Shown in pieces: positions 35,116 to 47,500 of a DNA stretch of 64,000 nucleotides. The notes under the pieces were generated by a model. The model did no database searches and was not told the origin of the DNA. It saw only the letters and a list, made by a program, of their open reading frames with translations. The stretch is from Alviniconcha marisindica (lineage: Eukaryota; Mollusca; Gastropoda; Provannidae), in the NCBI GenBank assembly GCA_018857735.1, contig JABMCL010000958.1, positions 682,001-746,000 on the forward strand, written 5' to 3'. Numbering within the stretch: position 1 is the first letter of the stretch; each line of letters begins with the position of its first letter. A program made the position numbers and the translations under genes.

Positions 35116-36162
35116 AGATACCATGGTAAACAGGACTGAACTGAATGTGAACATCACAAAGCTTGTGAATCCTGGTCAGTTTTTCTGTACTTTGGGGAAC
35201 AAGACTAAGCTGAAGTAGGACATGTGTGAGTGTGTGTATGTACAACGCCACACACACACACACACTGTTTATGTAAATGTGCAGAATTTCTATTATTTGT
35301 GTATTTATGTATTTCAGAACTTACCACAAGAGCCAAAGTAAGGAGAGCAGCAGCAGTTTTCATCATGTGCGGCTTTGTAAAATCAGGATTTTGAGTGAAA
35401 ACAAAACTTTGCAAGTGTTCTTTTCACATGAATTGACCCATTCTGGTACATTTTCCTCATACTATCTTTTATAGTACTCGGGACAAGGAGTGCCGCATAC
35501 CTTGGAATGATAAGGTTTTTTTTCTCCCTTGCATTTTGAACTCTGCCTTATCTTCACCTACATTTGACTGATTGCCAAAGAACATACTGTCCGGTTCCCC
35601 TTCAGACTCACTGAAGAAATGTTTTTGACTCACAGAAAAATTAAAGAAAGTTGAATGTTTCAATTTTCTTGGCTGCTATGAATGTCAAACTTTGCCTGAT
35701 GATAGGATTCACTGAGTTTTACCTGTTCATGCCACTTTCAGTAACCCTGACTGCATTGTAAGGTCACATGAGTACCTAAAATTCAAGGTTTTGGTAAAAA
35801 CATTTTTTATTGCATCCTGTTTAGACTTTGTATGGCTTGTTAAATGCAAAGTGTAGTTTATGCATATGATGCATTGACTTTTCATGTGTTCAAAGGAATT
35901 ATGGAATTAATTGATACATTATATGCAGCAATACTTTGGGTTTTTTGTTGTTGTTTCTCTCCCCCCCCCCCCCCTTTTCAGCAGGTTCTTTCAGTTTCTG
36001 TGTGATGAAAATCTCTATTGCACTTTACCTGTTTGCTGATTTTGATTTATGACCACCCTTTCAATAGTTTCAGCAACCAGTTCATTTGATCAGTTGATGA
36101 ATCTGTGCTACATTTGTTTCCTTCATCAGTAGTCATTTGTATTTTGTTCTTCTGTATTGCAG

Positions 36163-36269
36163 ACTGTACTGGTCACAACACTGTTCTGTTTTCATGCTCT
36201 GTGCAGGTACCTGATGACTTACAACACCAGCAACTCGACGTTGACCAGAAGGTTGTGTCTTGTACCTGA
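36163..36269 (+). CDS. Alternative terminal exon candidate for the zinc-finger gene
   Basis: A strong acceptor (TTTGTTCTTCTGTATTGCAG) begins a segment that, joined to the phase-1 donor at 33142, is open for 35 codons (YCTGHNTVLFSCSVQVPDDL...) to TGA. It has no recognisable domain and no nearby poly(A) hexamer. It may be an alternative 3' end or chance. Confidence 0.25.
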
Positions 36270-38864
36270 CAAGTCATATACTGAGGCATCCTTTTCAAGC
36301 TTAGCTGGCTGAAAATGTGCACTGCAATTGCAAAGCATCATCCTAAAACTTGAACACAGACTGCCAGAATCCGTGTTTTTAGTGTTTTAATTTTGTTTCA
36401 ACACACAAACGCATGTGCACGCACACACACACCCATTCTTTTTTCTTTTTATTCAGTGACTGACTTTGATGAGAAGCAGTATGTGTGTTATGGTCTTCTT
36501 TCTGCTCAGACTGAGCCAGACAGAGTTTGTTACATCAGTATACTGGTTTGACAGCACTAGGAATGGACGCATGGTCCAACACACGTGTGCGAGTTCATGT
36601 CCTTTAGGTGCAAGTGATCATGAGAAAAGGTGGTAGTCCAGTTTAAACACAGGTCTGCCTTTGATGATGTGTGGGCGTGCATGCAGCTTTATCATTTGAG
36701 CATCAGGTCCGGTCCAGACTCTGTTCCTGCTATGGCATCCGTACAGTTCCCATGTGTAGTCACATGCGCTGACATTAATTGCATACATGTGTGTGTTACA
36801 AACCCCAGATGTTGGCAGCCGTACCACTACCGTTGTTTGGACACATGAAAATACAACACAGACTAGGTCAACCCTCAAACACCGAACATGGCTGCCCAAG
36901 TGGCGGTGGAATTAAAAACAGTTGGGTGCAGTTCATCTCCAGAGTTGTGGGTGTGCTGCCTTCATGAAAAGAGGAACACAGAAGGATGTGTGTACTGTGG
37001 AACAGCTAAGCAAGATTTTAAAGATGAGGATGAGTGTACTGTGGAACACCTAAGCAAGATTTTTAAGATAAGATGGCTTAGTGCAGTACCATAGGCACCT
37101 GAAGAAAAAAAGCGATGTGATAAAACATGTAATTAGTCTCAGCGTCATATTGTGATTAGGATTGAATTTTGGGTGATTTGGGAAGAAGTTGGAATGGCAT
37201 ATATATGCCATCTTGTTATTTGATATGATAGTGTCGTAGCTGATGAAATACGTATGTACAAATTTTGATTTCATGTTGAAGTTGGCCAGCATATGTGCAT
37301 ATTGGCTGTAGGTCATCATCAGGTTAGGACCTGCATTATTTAACTTGTGTAAATGTGCACTTTGTTCATCCAGTCCACACCCCGCACTGCATCCCCATTG
37401 CCACCACACGTTTTTTGTTCCTGTGCCTTGAGTGAGGAAGAGAGGGCAATCAAAACAAACAAACTATGGCATGAGAGTCTAGATTATGTCTGAAACTGAC
37501 TGAAAGGTGGATGTATAAATCTAGTGAAAACAGTGTGTGAATGTTAAAAGTGTTTTAGTTTTTTATGCTCTGAAGCTTCTCAAGACCCTTTGTCCCCCCC
37601 CCCGGTAAGTTAGTAAGTTTCAGGACTCTGTCGCGTCCATGTATCTTGCTTTTTATATATCAGCTCCTGCATAAACTTGTAATGTGATACATTTTTTGTG
37701 GGTGAAATATCATCTTTATTGTTACAGTCTAGTAAGCACTCACTGTGTATATCGTTTACTAGTGGAACTTTTCCACGTCCTGTTGAAGGGATGCTGGTTG
37801 CAGCAGTTGTGGGGCAGCATCCCTTCACTGGTGTATGCTGTAACTACATGGAAATGTTGCAAATGCTGGACCCTCAAATCATGGTTTTAATTTGACTCAC
37901 AATCACTCTGCACTACTTTCTTTGCAATATTAGTTGCACATGTACGAGTCCTTTTTGTCTTTGGAAAATATTCCAGGTAACAGATCTAGATTTTTGAATA
38001 ACCAGTCTATAACTTTATTGGGTGTGCCCACACCCACCCCCAATCCCCAGGGTAATTTTGATTTTCGAAGTTGTTAGTATTTGCCCATGCCAAGCCAGAA
38101 TCTTCTGGGTTTCATGTGGGGTGGGGGTCACTTCAAATTTCTCTCTTGCAATCAGCTTCCCTGTCCCTGGTGAATACATTACAGTTAATCAATGAACAAG
38201 ATTGTTTATACTTGAGGGATTTTGATTGTTTATACTGGAAGACTTGTGGGATTTTGTGCATGTCTGCATGCTGCAGTGATCACCAGATCTGCAAGCTGCA
38301 GTGTACTACATAGTATGACTGTGTGTGTATTCCAGTTGTTTTTCAGTTATTGTGGTGTGTTACTGATCCCCCCAAAAATATGCTGCTCTTGGGACAGTAA
38401 GGTGTTTTGTTACTTATATTCAGGATACATTAATTACTTTTTGTTGTTGTTGTTGTTTTTGTTTGAATCTGATGTATTCAACTCTGCAGCTCGCAGCGTT
38501 TATCTTGGTAATAAAAAAAGGTCAGCAATACAAAGTTGAGTGGGTGTTTTATTTCCTCCCCATGAGATTGGCTGATGTGCAGGTGCTAGACATTTGTCAC
38601 TGTACCCCCAAAAGCAAGCTCACTGTCGATGGGAACATGTTTTGAGACATTCCTGGCCCCTTTGCAAGTGTTTTTTCCAGGAGGTCATTGAGGATTCTGA
38701 CCTGAATTCCACGCTGGTCTCAACGCCCTGGTACTGACAGCTGCCAATTATTCACAAGCTTTTGATTTGCCTGTGGTTGGAATGCACAATGATTTGAGCC
38801 AGCGTTCAAGTGAATGCAATTGTCCTCTTTTGATTATCACCAAGCTCTCATCATCAGTGAACGT

Positions 38865-39075
38865 ATACCATCACTTTGAAGGTTTTGTTAAACAATCTAC
38901 CAATCTTTCACTTTGTTGCTAGATTTTATGTAGCTTGTTGGCCAAACATGGCTTTTGGCATGGAATATTATTTGTGAATTTCCAATTGGCTGAAGCTGCT
39001 TAGGTGATCAGCACCCTGAAACCCTTGATCTTCACACAGTATATACCCTGATTTCTTTGGACATTATTGCCATTC
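38865..39075 (+). repeat. Dispersed repeat family C, copy 2
   Basis: Shares GAAGGTTTT, ACATGG, CATGGAATATTA, TGTGA, CCAATTG(G)CTGAAG and a TTTGGACATTATTG-like end with 545-760, and with 48465-48625. All three are in the same orientation, diverged by substitutions and small indels. Family unknown. Confidence 0.6.
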
Positions 39076-40103
39076 TTCCCATCATGTTGGGGGTTTTTTT
39101 TTGTGTTTAAAAAAAGTAAGTTCTTAGAGCGTTTTAAGAATTGGTGCTGTAAAATAACTTATTCTTTCTCAGCTTAGAACAATATAACTGCAACACATCC
39201 ATGCCCCACTGAATCAAGTTCATTTGTAGAGAAGAGGAAAAGGACTCTGAATGTCTGTCAAATCTGAAACAAGGTAGCACACATTTTGTATTGTCTCATT
39301 AAATTAGCATTTTTTTAAACTGTGTGTTTAAATCTTTTTGTCTACCAAACTGTATCAAAAAGGTTAACATTTTCTACATCTAATGGCTTTGTGCGGAAAT
39401 TGAGGTCAGTGCTCTTGTAACTAGCTTCAACATTTTCATTGGTGGGAGCCCAGAGCTGTTGAGGGTGTCTGAATTTTTTCGGAATCTCAATTTTTGGCAG
39501 CATTTTTTTTTTTTTTAAACTTTGATTTGAGCCAACCAGTCTTGTTAGTGCCAGGGTTTATAAGAAATGCAACAGAATATTATGGTAAATTTATGATAGA
39601 CAGCTGGAACTTTCATAAGGTAAAGTGAATGGGCGAGTGCAGCATGCCACAGTAAGATTGCAATGCACAGTCAATCTGTCATACGCAACACCCTCTCACT
39701 TCACTCCCAACCCAGTTCTTTTCAGCCAGAAAGCACAACAGAGACTCAAACTCTGCGCCAGTGAAACCTGCCATTATATGTAGTTACAGTGGTGGTCAGT
39801 AAATAAGACAATGGTAGAACTTCCATTTTTTTCCATGCAGGTTACATGATTATATCGGGGCAAAACCCTACAGGAAAAGCAGCTAGTGCACTGGCCCCTT
39901 CAAAGAAGATGGTGAGGAAAGGGTGAAAAACAATGGCATGAAAAGGTTTACAGACCATAGTCTGTGGCTAAAAACTGAAAATACTTCAAATTAAAAATAA
40001 TAATACTACAATTGTTTTTAAAGTGTACTTGAGTGTAAACATGTCTGCTGTCATGCACAAGTCAACAAACAAAACTTATGTCACAGGTACAATAAATATC
40101 TGC

Positions 40104-40109
40104 TTTATT
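40104..40109 (-). terminator. Candidate OGDH poly(A) signal
   Basis: AATAAA on the minus strand, followed by TTTATTGTACCTGTG. Nearer minus-strand AATAAA hexamers near 41090 and 40853 are alternatives. The 3' UTR would then occupy 40.1-41.9 kb, which holds no other feature apart from a C11 run at 40583-40593. Confidence 0.35.
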
Positions 40110-41903
40110 CAAACAATGTTCACTCTTCGGTATCTGATATTTTAAGTGCACCAGTCTGCACCTCACCCAGTACGCTCTGAGCAGCTGGCAAGAGCAAAAG
40201 AATACAGTTCATATATCATGCAAACACAAGCTCTCGCACATATTCCTGACAAATTGGCATGTAGATCAGCTGTATCACTATCAAAAACAAAGGTCCCTTG
40301 CCTGAAAAATCAGGACTTGTACACGCCACCTGATTAGCGTTTAAATGAGGACTTCTAGGCTACACTAAGGTTGAAAATCCTATTTTACTGGAGGCACTTG
40401 GTTGCAATTTTGGTTAAACAAAGCTGTAAAGCTCTAATCTACTTTGAACTGGAAATAAGAAAATTTTAAAAACCAGTTTTGCATATTATTACATCTAAAC
40501 TTGCTCCTTTTTTTCCCTCTCTTGCTTTCAAAAATTGTATTCCCTCAAATCTACATTTATTTTTGACCTGGTACTTCTCCTGCCCCCCCCCCCTTTTTTT
40601 TATTTTTTTAATTTTTATAGTCAGCGTGTCTTGCTGGTTGTGTGTGTGTGTTGCTTCTCCTCTTTAGATCATGCATACAAATCGTACAGTAAATGCCCAA
40701 GTTGGGAGAAATAGTGGCAGATAACACCAAATAAATACATTTGATTTGATGGCAAAGGAAGTGTACAAATACAATTTTAAAAGGCTGCCAGCAGACTGTT
40801 GCATAAGAACCCAAACTGGACTTTAAAAAAGAAAGAAAGATTAAAACAGGTGTTTATTCTGCAGCTTCACAATGCAAGTGCTGGCGACCATGGTATTTTG
40901 CATCCCATGTGATGACTTTTTTTTTTCTTTTCTGTTTTTCTCCTACCTCTCAAGATCTAAAAACAAACAAACAAAAACTTGATGTATCAACAGGTGACTA
41001 CTATTCTGCCTAAATGATGTAACTCACAGTTACTAGCTTGTTTTTTTCTACAATTCGACCTAAAATTAACAAATGAATTACCTTTATTTTTTGTTCTCGT
41101 TTTTCTCCACCATGTGCTTGGCTGGAGCGCTTTCTGTTTTTGACAGTGCACAGCCTACTAATGTCTGATGAAGGTTGCTACAGAAATGGCCTAACAGCCA
41201 TTTTTAACCTGCAGTTGCTTTCATTTTTAGAAGAAAATAACCGATGGAACAAAACATATGAGTGATTTTGCTAATGATCTAGTTTTTCAGAAGCACAATC
41301 TAACGGTCACACAAAAGTCAACTGTCCTAAAAAAAAGCCATGATTACACCAAAGCTGAGAACAAATAAATAGTGTAAAACTGTACGACTATCAAAGATCA
41401 CATATGATAAATAAACTAAAGGGAGAAAGACAAAGAATAAAAAGGATGGTGGGGGGGAAACATTGATCATTACATCATCATCAGTAAACTACAGCAGTGC
41501 GACCCCGCTCCATAAACATCTGTCCAGGAATAAATAATTCTACCGATGAGAATGTTGAGATGCACACGTAACGCACCCACTATGCCGCGGTGGTAGTGCA
41601 CAAACAGGAGCTGTGCCATCACAATGTCAGCCGTCGATCAATGTGTTCTGATGGCAGCAAACCAAGGAGGGAGAACCTGTATCCATGAAAGAGCTCTGAG
41701 CCGAATTTGTCTCCATGAAAGTGTTCCAGTCTTTCTGGACTTTTCACACCCAAACCCCAGTGACTGTACAGAAGAACCCCAGCCTTGGTGGAATCTTGAC
41801 ATGTTTTTCAGTGGCACTGCAGCAAAATGTCAAGTGCCTCCGAGCTGCATATCAAGCCACCACAAATGTCTCAGCTGGGATGAGTGCTGTGCTACTGTAC
41901 AGT

Positions 41904-42003
41904 CTAGTAGCTCAGAGCAGCCTCCATGAAGCTTGCCACCTCCATCAGATGCATCTGTTTGTTGCCTGTGGCTGTGGATGCAGCAGCGAAACGACCCGCG
42001 TAC
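41904..42003 (-). CDS. OGDH: OGDH terminal exon
   Basis: Acceptor ATGTTTGCAG. Encodes [20 protein letters not shown], a short tail [12 protein letters not shown] and TAG at 41904-41906. Matches the C-terminal YAGR...ATGNKxxHL signature of OGDH. Confidence 0.94.
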
Positions 42004-43024
42004 CTGCAAACATAGAACATGCATAGTTAATCATAACAATGGAACATCTCTAGAGCATCTACCTTTTGCAAAGCACTCTAAAATGAACAATTTAGTACAT
42101 GTACAAAGATGAACGCAGGTAGTATTCCCCCCCCCCCCCCACTCACAACATTGTGTGGATCAGTCATTTATACAACAGTTCTACATAGTCTGAAGTCAAC
42201 CAGTTGAACTGTACACCCTGACATTTTGAGGATGACGAGTACATGCACTTACTCCAAATCCCGCTCATCCCCAATCTTCTTGAAGGTGGTGCGGATGCGA
42301 GGCTCCACATACTGGTAGGGACCCATGTTCTTGTGTTCCTCTTGTGCCCAGCACACCTTGGCTTTGGGGTACTTCAGCAGTTCAGCCTTCACCAGGTCAA
42401 ATGGGAATGGCGTCAGCTAGCAACAGATGAACAAGAACCAGTTAGCCTGGAATAATTTCAATTGCACGGCACATGCATTTCCACAGTCCAGACCTCCCAG
42501 GGTTTGTTACAGCAGATGTGGGAGACTGAGAACTAAAGCTCGGCAAGTTTTGGGCATGGGTGCATGAATAAAGTGGGGACAAAAGCGAACAGAACCAGTG
42601 GTGAGGGCAGTTCTATTTGCTACCTGCCTCCCCCCCCCCCCTTGCAAAAGCATGAGATTTGAAGCAAGCAGCAAAATCTTCCAATGCCATGAAACACACT
42701 GGGGGGGTGTTCTTTCTTCAACTTGTTTTGCTTTAACTGATTATATATTTATAATTTTCTTGTACATTTCACAATCAAGAATATTTATTTGTCCTCTGTA
42801 AACACAGGACATTTGAATTAGGGTAACGAGCAAAATAAATGTAAATAATAAGTAGTGTTGGCCCAGTGCATTAACCATTGATCACGCACACACACACAAA
42901 TATATATATCACACACATGTTCTGCTAAAATGTGCAAGTCAATTCAGACACAGATTAAAAACACTATCAAGACATGCACACACCCATACATAGTGTTACT
43001 GGGGTAACTTCACCTGGTTTGCCT

Positions 43025-43057
<33 letters not shown>

Positions 43058-44548
43058 CCCCAAATCAAGCACAACTCGCTCCACAATAACACATTCTCAC
43101 CTGTTCAATTCTGGTGATGGCAACATCATTGACCCGGTTGATCTTTTCACGCTCCTTGATCAGCTCGTAGTAGATTTTGCCTGAGCAGAACAGGAGCTTC
43201 TTCACATCCTTGCTGCTCTCACTGGCAGGGCCACTCTCTGGGATGACGCGTTGAAAGCCAGAGCCTTCGATCATGTCATCGAAGCTGGAGCGAGCTTCCG
43301 GCAGACGCAGCAAACTCTTGGGTGTGGCAACGATCAGCTGCAGTGCAAAAACAGTTTTGAAGAAAGAAATTGAGATCCTGGGTGTGTCAGATGGTAAGCA
43401 AACTGGAACAGATCAGCTGTGTGCACAAAAAAGAATTCTATGTGACTGACCTTACAAGACATACACAACATGGAGTGAGTAAATGAACATATGTATTTAT
43501 ATTACTGTAGTGGCTGCTGAAAACGTGTTATTTGAATGAATGCCCCAAAAATATATGCTTTGCTGGAGAGAAAAACAAGTGGGGGGGGGGATTAAAGGAG
43601 ATGAGAACAGGATCAGCAAACAATCCAAGGAGCAAATAAACAACACGCACACACACACACACACACAAAAAAACCCACTCAAGGCAGTGATGCTAAGCAC
43701 ATATCTGACAAGGGTAAAAAAAAAAAAGATGGCACACACTACAACAAGGCTCTCGGTCTCACCGGTTTGCGGAAGGGGAGAGCAATTTGGCGACGCATGG
43801 CGTGGAAGAAGTTGGCAGGGGTGGTGAAGTTGCAGACAAACCAGTTGGTTTCGTGGAGCTGCTGGATCTCAAAGTTGTCACCCTCCACCTGACAAAACAA
43901 TGTCATGGCCACCATTATCAATGCCAGTTGGCAAAAGTAAGTAACTTGTTTTTTTCACGCCCTGTCAACCAGGACAGTTACATCGCAGCAAAGCAAAAAG
44001 GAGAAGATGCAGTAAACAAAAAGGGGTGACAGGTCACTTTGGTATTAAAATATTTAGTAATAATCATGCAATTCAACTCAACGGAGTACATGCACATGCA
44101 CAATTATGCACACTCTGTGTGTATATATATAAGTAAATTATGTTTGGTCTAAATACATGAAGAGGTAGATATTAAATTACATAACCAAGATAATGTCTAC
44201 TACAATGTGTATAACATACAAGTCATTTTCGAAACATGAGCAAATCTGAGATATAAAACCTGAAAAACCAACTATGCCAGTTCGACAATTCTAATTACTG
44301 AAGTAACTGGATATCCTTTTATGCACATCGAACCATAGCAATCATTCCATCAAACATATTGACAGGACATACACAATACCCAACACAGCCTTGTAGTCTA
44401 CTCAAAGCAATACAAAATTTCAGTTTAACACTGACTGATGCAGGGATAATATAACACACACACACACATGCACAGGCACTCACTCACTCAAACACACACA
44501 CACACACATATATATACAAGCTCTCACACACAAACACACATGTGAGCG

Positions 44549-44579
<31 letters not shown>

Positions 44580-47500
44580 GTGCACACACACATACACACA
44601 CATCAAGGGAAGAGAAAAGACAGATTATAGCAGTGCTGGTGAAGGGGTGACAACAAAACACGCAGAGAGTGGACTTTTGTCAAGTTTTGTCACCATGTGG
44701 TATTAAAACATGCCTGGGCGACAAAACATGCAGGCAGTGCAAATCAACCAAGGTGACAAAATGTGCAGTGGTGACAAAACAAGCCGCAACAACGTCCTTG
44801 AGCATTTTAGGATAACTAAAACCTTTTAACTGATACCAAACCTGTTTTGATTTTACCAAATGTTTTTCCCAAATTTTAATACTTTTTGCTTGGAAAAAGC
44901 ATGGACATTCGGTAACTGCACTGACCACTTATCTATGGCAACACACCGTCCAAGGAAAAATTACAGTGTGAAAAGTCCACAAAGACTGGAAGACCTGAGT
45001 CATATGCAGAGCTGATATTAAGGTGATTAGATTTTACCAATTATTTTACTTTTGTTCACCCTTGGTAACAGCATGGGCATCTGGTAACTACACTGACATT
45101 CACCTATGAGAACAGTTAGCATTTTCAAATGTCAAATTTCCAAAAGAAAATGACAAACAATATATTTTTAATTACAGCTTTCACATATTATTTGTAGTTC
45201 CAAGGTAGTCAGTTAGTAATTGGATTCTGTCAACCGCACAGGGTCACCTCAGGACAATCAAACTCTGTCCCAAGCAAATGCAAATTTCAAAACTCTTCTC
45301 ATAAATAAACGTTTTCTCAAGTCAACCCACAAAACCAGTCCCTACGTAAACATAAAACAAAATATACATGCACAAATTTCAGGAGCGTTAGTCCCTTCAA
45401 TATCAACCGTATTAAAAGAGCAAATAAGGCTAGGATATGCTGGAATCATCAACCATTCCATCTGATTTATTGATACCAGATTAAAGAAAAGAAAAAAAAG
45501 AAAAAAAAAGGAATTGACAGAAACAATTTAAGAAAAGAGAGAACATGATATAAATGCTAATGTTAAATACCAGTGCCATATAATAATGATTAAAGTATTT
45601 ATATAAAGCACAAAAACCTGTCCCTAGAGACTATTCTAAATGCATGCAGGTAGACACATACACACAGCAAGCCGCACATATCATCTACCAACTATTATCT
45701 CCTACCTGCTTAACAACAGCAATACAAAAAAAACTAACTCTTAACAAAAAATGTTTGACAATTTTCTTTCAAAAAGTCAGGAGAATGGACCATTGCAGAA
45801 AAATGACAAGACAGAAAGAGCAAGAGGACTAGACAGAAAAGCAAGAGAGGAGATAGGAATGGGGAATCAAATGACAGCCATGAGATTCCAGACAGGGGTG
45901 AGACAGACATCCCTGGCCTCCCTTTGAGGTAGTTCCAAGCTAAAAGTTCAGATCGTTCATCCTGAATCATTTCAACCATTCAGTTTGTCAACAATTTTTA
46001 TCCACCTGTCATGATCAACTTCAAAGTGATTTGTTGTGCCAGGTTTCAAGCATGGCTCTGGGATGATTGTTAGGATTTGACCATGATCGTATCAGGCCAA
46101 ATCTCGGAAAAGTCTTTGTTAATAAAAGCAGTTCTGCATCACCCTACCAACTGAATGCATGCAGTAAACATACACTTGTGCTAAGCCAGCGCCTTCTACA
46201 AATCCTGGGTATGCTCTCCCATCACACTCTATGCAGACATATTCGCCATTGCATTCCTCAGGTTTCAGTGCAACATCTTCTCTCTTATCTTCTTGGTGTG
46301 AAGCATCTTCTCTGCAGGCTCTTGACCACACTGGTGGATCTGAACTTTGTTCAGCTTGAGTGTGAGTGTATGGTACAGCCGGCATGGATAATAAGACTTC
46401 AGTATGAGACTACAAAACAAAGCTGTATTCAATTGTTATATGCAAGGCTTTACTCTGAGATTTCTCAAGAGTTAAATTCTGTGCAAACACTACACTACAA
46501 AAGTCCTTTGGAGCAGACTATAAACTGAGGTCCCATGTGTGTATACTCATGCAAGAAGATCACATACTTACGTTAAAGATCTTGTAGTCCATGTCAGAGT
46601 TTGATGGATTATAGAAACACCAAAATAACCCAGCATGCGCTAAAAGTGTCAGAGTCTTTATAATGCTGAAGCTGGACACTATACAGAAGAAGAATTGCAG
46701 TAACTACATCAGCTAAATCAGTTAAATGAAGGAAAGTATTTTGCTTTACACCATTTGATATCATCATATCCTGAGATCATGGCTATGCAATATTGAAAAG
46801 AACACAAAAATCATGTAGGTCAGTGCAGTTACTGTATCGTGTCAGTGCAGTTACCAAATAACTGGAAGCTGATCTTCACTAGCATTAATTGACAAAGAAT
46901 GCACTTAGTATTTTCTCTTATATAATAATTTATAGTGGATTATCTAATCTGATAAAGAACAAAAGCAAATCTAAGAATGAGTCTATAGTTACCATAGTGT
47001 CTCTGTGCAGTTACCATATATATGGTAACTGTTACCATAAATATGGTAACTGCATGGACAAGCAAGCAGATAATAGCCCCTGGAGCAGAACGGCAGGGCG
47101 TGAGATGACACAGCCCCACACCCTCCTCCCTATATTTTCAGAATATCAGCAAATTCTTGTCTTTTAAGAACAAGATGAAATAAAAGAATAACTATGCATC
47201 CAACAGACCTGCATAAAGCCTAACATATAAATTATATGTACTGCTGACCAAACATTAGACACACTGACTCCTTGTTTGTATTTTTCATCAGTACATGGAA
47301 ATGGATCATGTGCAGGATGCTATAATTGTATAAACGCATGTCCAAATGGAAATATTGAAAAAGAGACATCATTTTATCTAAAAATGCATGTCCAATTGGA
47401 AATGGTGAAAAACTGACATCATTTTATTTCATCTTGTTTTTAGAAGACAAGAATTTGCTCATATTCTGAAAATGACCTATCTACAAACCATACAGCAAAA

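Larger units (their letters stand above)
33601..40100. other. Intergenic stretch between the zinc-finger gene and OGDH
   Basis: No supported gene. It contains a retrotransposon fragment (35010-35115), a C14 run at 35961-35974, a short tandem duplication at about 36990-37070, a dispersed repeat copy (38865-39075), T-rich runs and unique AT-rich DNA. Open frames here are short and have no codon or domain signal I can see. Confidence 0.5.
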
